Positions 10,046 through 18,464 are shown, counted from the stretch's first letter. The stretch is DNA of 64,000 bases from CAVTQZ01 sp963737015 (GCA_963737015.1 CAVTQZ010000001.1:62001-126000), one strand, 5' to 3'. Made by a program: numbers and translations. Notes: a model not told the origin generated them from the letters alone.

Positions 10046-10956
10046 CCGAGAACGGGGCGCGTCATCTGAGCGACGAGTGGCTCTCCGCTCATCTCGACGC
10101 GGACGATCCGGGGACCGAAGACCCCGAGCACGCGCGGCATCTCGCTTCCTGTGAAAGCTGCACAGCGCGCACGGAGACGTTGCGCGCCGCGAAGCTGCTG
10201 GTGTCGACCGCCGCGGTCCGTTCACCGAGCGCCGACTCGAGGAGCAGGGCCATCTCAGCTGCACTCACGGCTTTCGGCGACGATTTCCCGACGGGGACGA
10301 AGCCGGGGGATATCGATGCGGACGCAACGACTCCGCAGAGTATTGCGACGAGCCGGGGTCGCTGGTACCGACGACGACCGGTGCTCGTAGGGGCGGCTGC
10401 CGCTGTGATCCTCGCCCTCGCCGTCGCCTTGCCGCTAACCCTGACGGGAAAGGGCCCGGGCACGACGTCGGCTGCGCGAGCACAACATCGCAATGCGTCG
10501 GGAGCGCTTGGCGCAACGCCCGGGGCGGCGGGGGTCGGTACCAGCGGCGCAGCGGGAACCTCCGGTGCCGGCGGTAGTGGAGCGGGGAATATTTCTCAGG
10601 TGCCCGATCTCGGGGCAGTGACCTCGAAGCAAGAGCTGATCTCGCGGGTACGAGTGCTCGAAACGTCGCAAGGTGCTCCGGGCGCTGCATCATCTGCGAA
10701 TTCGCCGGACGCGTCAGGGCCCGAGGGGAGCGCTTCAGGGTTTTCCCCCTACTCGGTCGCCAATTGCGTGACACAGACTCAGGATGAAACGGGAGCCCAC
10801 TACGGACCAGGTGAGGTGGCGACCGTGACGTACGATGGCCAGCGCGCGATCGTGATGGAGCTTTGGAAGTCGGCTTCGGCACCGGCCGCCGGCGAGGAAC
10901 AGGTGGCGGTGGCGACGCAAGGGAACTGCAAGCTACTTCTCACGACGACGTTCTGA
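10042..10956 (+). CDS. Membrane anti-sigma factor with zinc-binding ZAS motif
   Basis: A 304-residue single-pass membrane protein that should bind and hold the sigma factor encoded just upstream. The cytoplasmic N-terminus carries HARHLASCESC, which fits the zinc anti-sigma signature HxxxCxxC. A transmembrane helix follows (RRRPVLVGAAAAVILALAV, about 114-135), and the outer part is rich in Ala, Gly and Ser before a more structured C-terminal domain (NCVTQTQDETGAHYGPGE, RAIVMELW). The ATG at 10042 overlaps the sigma stop. The signal that releases the sigma factor is not evident. The next two genes in the same direction encode membrane-anchored coiled-coil proteins and may be targets or sensors. 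Confidence 0.85.
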   Translation: MTENGARHLSDEWLSAHLDADDPGTEDPEHARHLASCESCTARTETLRAAKLLVSTAAVRSPSADSRSRAISAALTAFGDDFPTGTKPGDIDADATTPQSIATSRGRWYRRRPVLVGAAAAVILALAVALPLTLTGKGPGTTSAARAQHRNASGALGATPGAAGVGTSGAAGTSGAGGSGAGNISQVPDLGAVTSKQELISRVRVLETSQGAPGAASSANSPDASGPEGSASGFSPYSVANCVTQTQDETGAHYGPGEVATVTYDGQRAIVMELWKSASAPAAGEEQVAVATQGNCKLLLTTTF

Positions 10957-11029
10957 CCTAGGGGGGCGGACCTAACCGAAACGACGCGGGAGCGATACCA
11001 CGCGAACGGCGGCGGACCATTCGGCGGTA

Positions 11030-11467
11030 CTGAAGAGGATCCTCAGGGTTGCGGCAGCGACGGTCGCGCTCGCCGCGGCCCTTGTGCTGCTCGTGACCGA
11101 TCTGCATGGTCGGTCTCAAGTGCGGCACACGACGTCTGTTCTGACGAGCACAGAGCGGAGCTTGACCCAGACGCGCCAGAACCTGCGCAGTACGAAAGGG
11201 GAGATCGCGTCGACCAGCGCGCAGGTGCAGGCGCTCGAAGCCTCGATATCCCAGGATCAGTCGTCGATCTCGGGCACGAACGCCTCCTTCTCCCAGACGG
11301 AACTAGGGATCTTCTACGGCGGCTTCGACATCGCCGATCTCACGAATTGCCTGGGAGGGGTGACCCAGGCGCTGAACCAGATCGCGGTCGGCCAGACGCA
11401 GGGCGCGATCTCCTCCCTTTCATCGGTGAGCAAGACCTGTCAATCCGCCAGAGCTCCAGGCACCTGA
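11030..11467 (+). CDS. Small membrane-anchored coiled-coil protein, paralogous to the N-terminus of the next gene product
   Basis: Not a family I can name. The frame encodes one N-terminal membrane helix (KRILRVAAATVALAAALVLL), a helical Ser/Thr/Gln-rich coiled-coil stretch, and a C-terminal module with two cysteines, of the pattern LTNCLGGVTQAL...GAISSLSSVSKTC. The same three-part layout occurs in residues about 55-200 of the following GH43-like protein. No ATG, GTG or TTG exists before the membrane helix. CTG at 11030 would give a natural-looking MKRILRV start. GTG 11084 is the first normal start but cuts the helix. The frame is open upstream to 10976. It lies 12 bases before the next gene and is probably co-transcribed with sigma and anti-sigma. 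Confidence 0.6.
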   Translation: MKRILRVAAATVALAAALVLLVTDLHGRSQVRHTTSVLTSTERSLTQTRQNLRSTKGEIASTSAQVQALEASISQDQSSISGTNASFSQTELGIFYGGFDIADLTNCLGGVTQALNQIAVGQTQGAISSLSSVSKTCQSARAPGT

Positions 11468-11479
11468 CCTGTCGACGAC

Positions 11480-12967
11480 ATGAGTACTGAGAAGACATCC
11501 GGGTACACACTCGCAGTCGCAGGTGAGCTGCGGCAGCTCGAACGCGCCCCGACACGGGCAGCGGCTCGCCCCGGGGAGTCTTCGGATCTTCCCGTCGTGC
11601 AACCGGGAGCGCGGCAACCGGACGCCGGAGCGTGGCGCAAAGGTGTGCGCTCATCACGGCTGTGGGCCATCACTCTGTTCACGGTGGTGATCGCCCTTCT
11701 CACGTTCGGGCTCACCGACGACCTGCTCACTCAGGTGAGGTTGCACCACACCCAGGTGCATCTGACCGCCACGCGCACTGCACTGAAGGAGACGAGAGCG
11801 CTCCTCGCCTCGGCGGAACGTTCCCTTGCGAACGTCCAGGCCACGCGATCCACCGACCAGGCGACCTTGGAGAAACTGTCGGGAGAGCTCGCCGCCGCTC
11901 AACAGCGGTTGGGTCAGGCTAAACAGGGGCAGGCCCTGCAGAACCTCAGCATCGCAACGCTCGATACCTGTGTGAACGGCGTCCAGCAGGCCATCGGAGA
12001 CCTTCAGTCGGGCAACTCGCAAGGAGCGATTTCCGCCATCGCAAGCGTGGCGACCCCGTGCGAGAGCCTGCAAGGTTCGACCGCTGGCGGCCCTGTCTAC
12101 CCGTTCGACTTTGCGGACCCCGACGTGATCGACGTCGGCGGCACGTATCTCGGGTATGCCACCAACGCCGCAGGGGGCAACGTACAGATCATCGAGTCGA
12201 GCGACCTGTCGCACTGGAAGACGGTGGGCGACGCTCTGCCCAGGCTCGCGGCCTGGGCGTCGCCCGACTTCACCTGGGCTCCTGCCGTGCTCCAGCTGGG
12301 CTCGACCTTCCTCCTCTACTACACCGTCGTCCCTTCCGGGACATCGTTGGATTGCATATCGGTGGGCGTGTCGCACGCGCCGCAGGGGCCGTTCGTCGAT
12401 TCCTCGACCGGTCCTCTCGTGTGCCAGAGCTCGCTCGGGGGGTCGATCGACCCTGCACCGTTCATCGCCGCAAGCGGTGCTCCATACCTGGCGTGGAAGT
12501 CGAACGGAGGAAGTGGGCAGCCGGACACGATCTGGGCGCAGGCCCTTTCGCCTTCGGGCACGGCGATGGCGTCGGGGAGTGCCGCAGCAATGCTCCTCCG
12601 TCCGAGCCAGGCCTGGGAAGGGTCGGTCGTGGAAGGCCCCGCCATGTGGGTATGGCACGGCGGGTACTTCCTCTTCTACGCAGGCAACGACTGGAACAGT
12701 GGGTCTTACGCATTGGGGGTGGCGACCTGCGCGGGACCCCTGGGACCGTGCAAGAAGCCGCTAGGAGGTCCCGTCTACGCGTCACAGTCGAACCTGGCGG
12801 GCCCGGGGGGGCCGTCGGTTTTCCCCGACGCGACCGGTCAGCCTTGGATCGCGTTCCACGCCTGGCTACCTCAGGGAGTCGGATACCCGAATGCCCGTCT
12901 GCTGTTCCTGCGGCGACTGGGCTTCTCGGGTGGGATGCCTCAGGTGGAACCGCCTGCATCGGGTTGA
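11480..12967 (+). CDS. Membrane-anchored coiled-coil protein with GH43-like glycosidase domain
   Basis: A 495-residue protein in two parts. Residues about 1-55 are a cytoplasmic tail, 58-78 a transmembrane helix (LWAITLFTVVIALLTFGL), 85-150 a coiled coil, and 150-195 the two-cysteine module (TLDTCVNGVQQAIGDL ... SVATPCESL) shared with the preceding gene product. From about 200 the protein resembles a five-bladed GH43/GH62-type glycosidase. FDFADPDVIDVGG supplies the candidate catalytic base Asp, GGSIDPAPF the second Asp, and VVEGPAMWVW the candidate acid Glu. The topology puts the enzyme outside the membrane. Natural substrate is unknown; arabinose- or xylose-containing glycans are the family norm. 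Start ATG 11480. The sigma/anti-sigma pair upstream suggests envelope-stress or glycan-linked control. Confidence 0.75.
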   Translation: MSTEKTSGYTLAVAGELRQLERAPTRAAARPGESSDLPVVQPGARQPDAGAWRKGVRSSRLWAITLFTVVIALLTFGLTDDLLTQVRLHHTQVHLTATRTALKETRALLASAERSLANVQATRSTDQATLEKLSGELAAAQQRLGQAKQGQALQNLSIATLDTCVNGVQQAIGDLQSGNSQGAISAIASVATPCESLQGSTAGGPVYPFDFADPDVIDVGGTYLGYATNAAGGNVQIIESSDLSHWKTVGDALPRLAAWASPDFTWAPAVLQLGSTFLLYYTVVPSGTSLDCISVGVSHAPQGPFVDSSTGPLVCQSSLGGSIDPAPFIAASGAPYLAWKSNGGSGQPDTIWAQALSPSGTAMASGSAAAMLLRPSQAWEGSVVEGPAMWVWHGGYFLFYAGNDWNSGSYALGVATCAGPLGPCKKPLGGPVYASQSNLAGPGGPSVFPDATGQPWIAFHAWLPQGVGYPNARLLFLRRLGFSGGMPQVEPPASG

Positions 12968-13137
12968 CGCTGAGGGACATCGGGCCAAGAGTCGAAGCTC
13001 CCGGTGGGCCCCGGACCGGGCTCCTCCGACATCCTTCCTTCGAGAGCCCGCGCAGCCGTCGCGACGCCCGCTGCCACTGATGCGAGGAGGATCAGTTTGA
13101 AGCCGCCTCGAAAGAGCCTGCGCATCGCGGCGAGCAT
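12940..13137 (-). CDS. Small single-pass membrane protein of unknown function
   Basis: A 65-residue minus-strand frame starting MLAAMRRLFRGGFKLILLA, with one hydrophobic helix followed by an acidic/proline tail containing SFDSWPDVP. Short actinobacterial membrane proteins with a SWPxVP-like tail are familiar to me, but I cannot name a family. It overlaps the last 28 bases of the GH43-like gene in antisense and lies 59 bases downstream of the DUF4349 gene on the same strand, so it could be the second gene of that operon. Start may be ATG 13137 or ATG 13125. No clear Shine-Dalgarno site. Confidence 0.45.
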   Translation of the reverse strand: MLAAMRRLFRGGFKLILLASVAAGVATAARALEGRMSEEPGPGPTGSFDSWPDVPQRQPDAGGST

Positions 13138-13196
13138 AAACCGTCTCGCCCACGAGGTTCATCGCCGCGAGGGCCATGGGCAGCCGAGCCCTCGTT

Positions 13197-14339
13197 TCAC
13201 GCTGTTGTGACCGTTGGGCGACGTCTGCGGAGGATCCTCGTCCAAACGAACCAGATGATCAACGCCAGGACGATGAAAGGGAGGGCCCATCCGACAGCGA
13301 CTGCCATCCCGTCCAGTACGGCCAGCGCGTTGTGCGTCGCGTAGTGCCAAGCCGAATGGACGGCGGTCGGCTGCGGCCTCGCAGGGGACGGCACCGGCAC
13401 AGGCGCTCCCGGAGCGGCGAGGTTCACCGTGATCGTTGCGAGTGCGACCGAACTCTGGAGTACGTCCTGCTGGGACTGGAGCTGATCGAGCTGCTGTTGA
13501 ACCGGGGCGAGCTGGCCTTCGATCTGCAGAAAGGTGCTGATCTGCGTGGCCTGGGCGAGCTTGCTCTCGAGAAGGTTGACTTCTTGTTGCAGGACGGTGA
13601 TCGTTGCCGCGTTTTCGGCAACCTGGCCCGTGACGTCCTGCCCGCTCACTTGATCCGAGTTCAGGTGCCCGATGCTCGACAAGCTCGCCATGATGTCCGT
13701 GAAATCCGATGCCGGAACTCTGATCACGACCTTTCCGCTGAGCGGAGCCGATCTCGAGGTTCCGCCTGCGATCGAGGAGCTGTCGACGTAGCCCCCGACC
13801 GATGTCGCGATACCGGCGATCCTCGAAAGATCGGAACCGACCGCCCCCTTGCTCACCCCCAGGCTCAACGTGGCGGTCCGAACCACGTCCGGGCCGACCG
13901 GCTGAACGGGAGACGTGATCAGGGTCGGGCCCGCCTGCGCCGGCTCCAGTGAAGGTGTTGCGCCGCCGCCAGATGAAGCATTCGTTCCAGCCGAACTACT
14001 CGAACTACCCGAACCGGCTGAGCCGGCGGTCGCGCCACTTGCCGAACTAGCCCCCGCCGCGGCGTCAGGAGCGGACTGCACCGGCGATCCCGTCGATCCC
14101 CCGGCTGCCGAGCCACCCGCCCCACCAGCTGAGCTCGTTCCATAGGAAGGGGAGCCGTGGGCCTTGGCCGGGATGCTCTGCGTTCGCGCATTTCCCTGCG
14201 ATGTTGTGTTGGAGCCGCTCTTCGGCGCGGAGGAATCCAGAAGTGCGCGACCTCCGGCGGCCGCTGCCGCGACCACTGCGATCGCCACCACAACAAGTCG
14301 AAGTCTTTTGCTCGTTCCGTCCCCGAGTCTCACCCTCAT
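13197..14339 (-). CDS. DUF4349-domain membrane protein
   Basis: A 380-residue protein of the DUF4349 family, envelope proteins of unknown role. The layout is an N-terminal membrane helix (RLRLVVVAIAVVAAAAAGG), a long Ser/Gly/Ala-rich spacer (about 35-125), the DUF4349 core (VRTATLSLGVSKGAV, VGGYVDSSSIAGG, GKVVIRVPASDF, GHLNSDQVSGQDVTGQ), a coiled coil (about 240-300), and a C-terminal membrane helix followed by RILRRRRPT. ATG 14339 is chosen because CCGGGAGGGTCCG lies directly upstream on the minus strand, a good Shine-Dalgarno site; the frame stays open further but looks non-coding. It is divergent from the leuA leader, whose promoter starts about 95 bases away. Confidence 0.85.
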   Translation of the reverse strand: MRVRLGDGTSKRLRLVVVAIAVVAAAAAGGRALLDSSAPKSGSNTTSQGNARTQSIPAKAHGSPSYGTSSAGGAGGSAAGGSTGSPVQSAPDAAAGASSASGATAGSAGSGSSSSSAGTNASSGGGATPSLEPAQAGPTLITSPVQPVGPDVVRTATLSLGVSKGAVGSDLSRIAGIATSVGGYVDSSSIAGGTSRSAPLSGKVVIRVPASDFTDIMASLSSIGHLNSDQVSGQDVTGQVAENAATITVLQQEVNLLESKLAQATQISTFLQIEGQLAPVQQQLDQLQSQQDVLQSSVALATITVNLAAPGAPVPVPSPARPQPTAVHSAWHYATHNALAVLDGMAVAVGWALPFIVLALIIWFVWTRILRRRRPTVTTA

Positions 14340-14433
14340 CGGACCCTCCCGGCTATGCGGTCTTCCCGCTGTCCAAAAGCGGCTGAACTTTGGACGCCCG
14401 GGAAGGGTGTGGGGTTCCCGTCCTGCTTTGGCC

Positions 14434-14461
14434 TTGACCGGGTTCGTGGGTTTTGTAGACT
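14434..14461 (+). promoter_or_regulatory. Promoter of the leuA leader
   Basis: TTGACC (14434-14439), a 16-base spacer, then TAGACT (14456-14461). The leader-peptide ATG at 14470 lies 8 bases after the -10 box, so the transcript probably starts at or within a few bases of that ATG (leaderless). The leuB leader has the same layout. Confidence 0.6.
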
Positions 14462-14469
14462 TCTGGTCG

Positions 14470-14511
14470 ATGCGCACGAGGGTTTTCGTCGAGGAGCTGC
14501 TTCTTACCTGA
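14470..14511 (+). CDS. leuL: leuA leader peptide (Leu attenuator)
   Basis: A 13-codon frame encoding MRTRVFVEELLLT. Three consecutive leucine codons (CTG CTT CTT, 14497-14505) lie just before the stop at 14509-14511. A run of the end-product amino acid in a short frame between promoter and terminator is the hallmark of ribosome-mediated attenuation. When charged leucyl-tRNA is scarce, the ribosome should stall here and alter folding of the RNA that follows. leuA starts 90 bases downstream. Too short for homology, so the call rests on position, codons and the hairpins beside it. Confidence 0.75.
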   Translation: MRTRVFVEELLLT

Positions 14512-14512
14512 C

Positions 14513-14570
14513 GGCGGGCGCCCCATCGCGCTCGCCGATCGCCCCCTGAGCCAAATGGCCAGGGGGTTTT
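14513..14570 (+). terminator. leuA attenuator: post-peptide hairpin and intrinsic terminator
   Basis: Two hairpins follow the leader stop. GGCGGGCG (14513-14520) pairs with CGCTCGCC (14529-14536) around loop CCCCATCG. The terminator stem is CCCCCTG(A)GCC (14542-14552) with GGCCAGGGGG (14557-14566), followed by TTTT at 14567-14570. GGGCG (14516-14520) can also pair with CGCCC (14540-14544), a possible antiterminator. leuA begins at 14602. Confidence 0.7.
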
Positions 14571-14601
14571 CATTTGGACCGGACAGAGAAGGACGCGAGC
14601 G

Positions 14602-16197
14602 ATGACCAGGCAGGACGGCATACACCCGGAGGGGACAAGGGATCCCGGACACGTCGTGGTGTTCGACACGACCCTGCGTGACGGAGAGCAGTCGCCGGGC
14701 ATCTCGCTCGATGCGGCGGAGAAACTCGAGATCGCAGAGCAGCTCGCACGTGTCGGAGTCGACTACATCGAGGCGGGCTTCCCGGTAGCGAGCCAGGGCG
14801 ACTTCGAAGCGGTACAGGCGATCGCCCGATCAGTGGGAAATGCTTCGGAGGCTCCGGCGATATGCGGCCTCTCTCGCACTCATCTCTCTGACGTCGACCG
14901 TTGTTGGGAGGCGGTCCGCGAAGCGGCGAGATCACGCATCCACGTCTTCATCTCCACGAGTCCCCAGCACATGGAGCACATGCTCAAGATGACGCAGGAG
15001 CAGGTGCTCTCGGAGACCAGGTCCGGTGTGGCGCGGGCCCGTGAGCACACCGACGACGTGGAGTTCAGTCCTCAGGACGCGACCCGGACGCCGCTCGACT
15101 TCATGCTCGACGTGCTGCGAACCGCGGTCGAGGCGGGAGCTACGACCCTCAACATCCCCGACACGGTCGGCTACGGCATCCCATGGGACTTCGGCGCTCT
15201 GATTCAGCACATCCGGCGTGAAGTTCCCGGCGACTATGTCCTCTCGACACACTGTCACAACGATCTGGGAATGGCGACCGCGAACACGCTCGCCGGCGTG
15301 CAAGCAGGGGCGCGCCAGGTCGAGGTCTGTGTCAACGGTCTCGGCGAGCGTGCCGGTAACGCAGCGCTCGAAGAAGTCGTGATGGCGTTGCGCATCAGGC
15401 CGGACCAGTTTCCGGGCGTCACCACGACCGTACGCACCGAAGAGCTGGCACGTGTGTCGCGCCTCGTCTCGCGGCTCACCGGTTACCCGGTTCAGTACAA
15501 CAAGGCAGTGGTCGGTAGAAACGCATTCGCACATGAGTCGGGCATCCACCAACACGGAGTTCTCGCCGACCGTTCCACTTACGAGATCATCGACGCAGCG
15601 AGTGTGGGCCAGATAGGACGCCAGATCGTGCTCGGCAAGCACTCCGGGCGCCATGCGTTCAAGGACACCCTTCAGAAGATGGGCATGAACATCCACGGGG
15701 ACGGCGTCGACCAGGCGTTCACGCGCTTCAAGGAACTGGCGGACCGAAAGATCGAGATCACCGAAGCCGACATAGAAGCGATCGTGGCCGAGGAGCTAGG
15801 TCAGGACCTCGTCGAGGACTTCCACCTCGAAGCCCTCGAGGTGACCGGCGGGACCGTCGGGGTGCCGCGCGCCAGCGTCGTGGTCAGCCACGCCGGGGAC
15901 AAGTTCGAGGCGACCGCAGAGGGCAACGGCATGATCGACGCGGCGAGCAATGCGATCCGCAAGGCCACCTCGGTGGAATCGAAGTTGATCGGGTTCAACG
16001 TGTCTTCGGTGACAGGTGGCGTGGACGCACTCGGAGACGTGGTGGTCCAGCTCGAAGCCGACGGCATCAAGGTCTCCGGACGTGGCGTGTCGACCGATGT
16101 TGTGGAGGCCTCGGCCCGGGCCTACCTGGCGGCCGTCAACAGGATCCTCCGGATCAGGGCGCGCAACGAGGAGCGCCACGCAGAGGTCGGGCCCTAG
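14602..16197 (+). CDS. leuA: 2-isopropylmalate synthase
   Basis: LeuA joins 2-oxoisovalerate and acetyl-CoA to give 2-isopropylmalate, the committed step to leucine. The protein has 531 residues. The DRE-TIM catalytic barrel shows FDTTLRDGEQSPG, with the Arg and Asp of the active site, then STHCHNDLGMATAN with metal-binding histidines and VNGLGERAGNAALEEV. The long C-terminus (about 390-520) carries the LeuA allosteric domain (AEGNGMIDAASNAIRKA, VVVQLEADGIKVSGRG), so leucine feedback inhibition is expected on top of attenuation. ATG 14602 has GAAGGA about 8 bases upstream. It is of the long bacterial LeuA type, distinct from the CimA-like relative at 28628. Confidence 0.96.
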   Translation: MTRQDGIHPEGTRDPGHVVVFDTTLRDGEQSPGISLDAAEKLEIAEQLARVGVDYIEAGFPVASQGDFEAVQAIARSVGNASEAPAICGLSRTHLSDVDRCWEAVREAARSRIHVFISTSPQHMEHMLKMTQEQVLSETRSGVARAREHTDDVEFSPQDATRTPLDFMLDVLRTAVEAGATTLNIPDTVGYGIPWDFGALIQHIRREVPGDYVLSTHCHNDLGMATANTLAGVQAGARQVEVCVNGLGERAGNAALEEVVMALRIRPDQFPGVTTTVRTEELARVSRLVSRLTGYPVQYNKAVVGRNAFAHESGIHQHGVLADRSTYEIIDAASVGQIGRQIVLGKHSGRHAFKDTLQKMGMNIHGDGVDQAFTRFKELADRKIEITEADIEAIVAEELGQDLVEDFHLEALEVTGGTVGVPRASVVVSHAGDKFEATAEGNGMIDAASNAIRKATSVESKLIGFNVSSVTGGVDALGDVVVQLEADGIKVSGRGVSTDVVEASARAYLAAVNRILRIRARNEERHAEVGP

Positions 16198-16294
16198 GCC
16201 TGTTCACACCAGCCGGGGAGGATGAGGCCCCTTTCAGTCAACTTTAAGGGCGTCCACAGGAAGTTCGAAGGTAGGTCCACGCAGAATTCCTCCC

Positions 16295-17683
16295 GTGGCG
16301 CAACCAGGGGTAATGGCGCGGCCTGAGGATCAGGCCACCGGCGGAGCGCCTTTCATCCACCCTGGACCCTCCGATGGCCGTAGCCGCCGCGTCCTCACGA
16401 GGCGCCGGGTTCTCGTCGTGGCCGCGATCCTCCTCGCAGTCGGAGGGGGCCTCGGGGGCTGGTTCGCCAGCCAGTCCGGTTCGCCGGCTTCGAGGACCCA
16501 GATCGTGACCGTCGGTTACGGGACGATCAGCCAGACCGCATCCGCAAGCGGAACCATCGCGGCCGCAAACACCGCGGACCTCGACTTCGGCGCCTCCGGC
16601 AGGGTTACCGCCGTGGACGTGTCGGTGGGCCAGAACGTGAGCGCCGGCCAGACACTTGCGACGATCGATCCGAGCGCCCTCACCGCGCAGGTCGACGAGG
16701 CGCAGGCCACCCTCGACTCCGACGAGGCGAAGCTATCTTCGGACCAGAGCTCGAGCTCGGCCACGTCTGCGCAGATCACGGCCGACGAAGCCGCCGTGAC
16801 GGCTTCGCAGTCGGCGTTCAGTGCGGCGCAGCAGTCCCTTTCGGACGCGACTTTGACCTCGCCGATCTCCGGCACCGTTGCGGCCGTCAACCTGAACGTC
16901 GGACAGGAGATCTCGGGCTCGGGCTCGGGATCGAACGGCTCATCGTCCCCCGGCTCCTCTTCGGGATCCGCAGGCTCGGGCGGAGGCAATTCGAATTCGT
17001 CCGCGAACAGCTTCGGTGGCACGGGCTCAGGGTCCAACGGTTCGAACAGTTCCTCGGCCGGTTCGAACTCGAGCTCCAGTTCTCAGGTCGTCGTCGTCGG
17101 GACCGGCTCATACGTAGTGGACGCGTCAGTGGACGACACCGAGATAGGTGAGCTCCGAGCCGGCGACCAAGCGGTTATCACGCCGCAAGGCGCGGCCGCG
17201 CCGGCGTACGGACAGGTCGCGTCCGTCGGCATCATGGCAAGCCAGAGCTCCGGAGTCGCGAGCTTCCCGGTCGTCATCGACGTCACCGGTGCGCCGAGCG
17301 GTTTGTACCCCGGAGCTACCGCGAACGTATCGATCATCGTGAAGGAGCTGCAGAACGTCCTCGAGGTTCCCACCGCCGCCATCCGTTTCACGAACGGCAA
17401 CACTTCGGTGGTCGTGGATCAGAACGGCAATCAGGTGACGCGACCGGTGACACTCGGCACGGCATCGGGTGGCTACACCCAGGTCATGAGCGGATTGAAC
17501 GCAGGCGACCGCGTCGTGGTGCCCGTCGTCACGTCATCCGGAAGAGGTGTGAGCGGATCCACGGGCAGGTTCGGCCGAGGCGGATTCGGGGGAGGCGGAT
17601 TTGGGGGAGGCGGAGGTCTCGGAGGAGGAGGCGGATTCGGTGGCGGCCTTGGCGGTGGGGGCGGCTTCGTGGGCGGAGGTTGA
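16295..17683 (+). CDS. MacA-like periplasmic-adaptor (membrane fusion) protein
   Basis: A 462-residue HlyD/RND-type adaptor protein. N-terminal membrane helix (RRVLVVAAILLAVGGGLGG, about 36-54), lipoyl-like halves (SGTIAAANTADLDFGASGRV and SPISGTVAAVNLNVGQEI) flanking a short helical hairpin, a Ser/Gly/Asn-rich insertion (about 208-268) inside the second half, a beta-barrel region (VVVGTGSYVVDASVDDTEIG), and a glycine-rich tail (about 425-462, repeated FGGGG). In the MacAB model it links the ABC transporter to exported substrate. GTG 16295 is used; ATG 16313 is possible, with AGGGG close upstream. It is the first gene of a cluster with an ABC ATPase, FtsX-type permease, lipoprotein and second adaptor. 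Confidence 0.85.
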   Translation: MAQPGVMARPEDQATGGAPFIHPGPSDGRSRRVLTRRRVLVVAAILLAVGGGLGGWFASQSGSPASRTQIVTVGYGTISQTASASGTIAAANTADLDFGASGRVTAVDVSVGQNVSAGQTLATIDPSALTAQVDEAQATLDSDEAKLSSDQSSSSATSAQITADEAAVTASQSAFSAAQQSLSDATLTSPISGTVAAVNLNVGQEISGSGSGSNGSSSPGSSSGSAGSGGGNSNSSANSFGGTGSGSNGSNSSSAGSNSSSSSQVVVVGTGSYVVDASVDDTEIGELRAGDQAVITPQGAAAPAYGQVASVGIMASQSSGVASFPVVIDVTGAPSGLYPGATANVSIIVKELQNVLEVPTAAIRFTNGNTSVVVDQNGNQVTRPVTLGTASGGYTQVMSGLNAGDRVVVPVVTSSGRGVSGSTGRFGRGGFGGGGFGGGGGLGGGGGFGGGLGGGGGFVGGG

Positions 17684-17687
17684 GCGG

Positions 17688-18464
17688 GTGGAACCTCGCG
17701 CTCGCGCACTCGTCGACGACACCCTACAGATCCCCGCCCACGACACGAAGGAGATACGCATCTCCACTCCGGTCGTGGAGCTGCGTGACGTCCGGAAGGT
17801 CTACAAGAGCGGAATCCTCGAAGTCGAAGCGGTTCGCGGCGTCTCGGCGACCATCGAGCAGGGGGAGTTCGTGGGCGTCATGGGACCGTCGGGTTCGGGC
17901 AAGTCCACCTTGATGCACATCATCGGGTGCCTCGACGTGCCCACCTCCGGCGTTTACCGCCTCACCGGACAGGACGTCAGCCAGATGTCGGAGGCTGAGC
18001 TGGCCCACGTGCGCAACCGCCGGATCGGCTTCGTCTTTCAGCTGTACAACCTGTTGCCCTCGATGTCTGCGTGGCGCAACGTCGAGCTGCCGCTCACCTA
18101 TGCAGGCGTGGAGCGACCCGAACGCCGCGAGCGCGCCATGGAGGCACTCGCGAGGGTGGGGGTCGCCCAGATCGCGGAGCACCGTCCGGGCGAGATGTCG
18201 GGGGGTCAGCAGCAGCGCGTCGCGGTGGCCCGCGCCCTCGTGACCGACCCGGACCTGGTCCTCTGCGACGAGCCGACCGGTGCGCTGGACACCGTTTCGG
18301 CGGCGGAAGTCCTGAATCTCCTCGGCGAGGTCCACGACTCTGGACGGACGATCGTGCTCATCACACACGAGGCCGATGTTGCCGCGCACGCCTCACGGAT
18401 ACTCCGCATCCGCGACGGCCTCTTCGTGGACGACGCCGCGGTAGGAAAGGAGACGAGACCGTGA
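17688..18464 (+). CDS. MacB/LolD-type ABC transporter ATPase
   Basis: A 258-residue ATPase of the MacB/LolD/FtsE class that powers FtsX-type permeases. Walker A GPSGSGKSTL, signature MSGGQQQRVAVARAL, Walker B LVLCDEPTGALD and the switch histidine in VLITHEADVAAH are all present. GTG 17688 is chosen because GGAGG lies about 8 bases upstream and it sits 4 bases after the adaptor stop; the longer open frame lies inside the adaptor's glycine-rich tail and is not natural. The gene end overlaps the permease start (GTGA). Together with 16295 and 18461 it forms a Gram-positive MacAB-like exporter, with antimicrobial or envelope-component export as the likely role. Confidence 0.92.
   Translation: MEPRARALVDDTLQIPAHDTKEIRISTPVVELRDVRKVYKSGILEVEAVRGVSATIEQGEFVGVMGPSGSGKSTLMHIIGCLDVPTSGVYRLTGQDVSQMSEAELAHVRNRRIGFVFQLYNLLPSMSAWRNVELPLTYAGVERPERRERAMEALARVGVAQIAEHRPGEMSGGQQQRVAVARALVTDPDLVLCDEPTGALDTVSAAEVLNLLGEVHDSGRTIVLITHEADVAAHASRILRIRDGLFVDDAAVGKETRP

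Noticed and set aside
12866..13177. A 103-codon minus-strand frame overlapping the small membrane protein
   Set aside because: Its translation is Arg/Ser-rich after the first 15 residues; the overlapping frame at 12940-13137 has a natural membrane-protein look.
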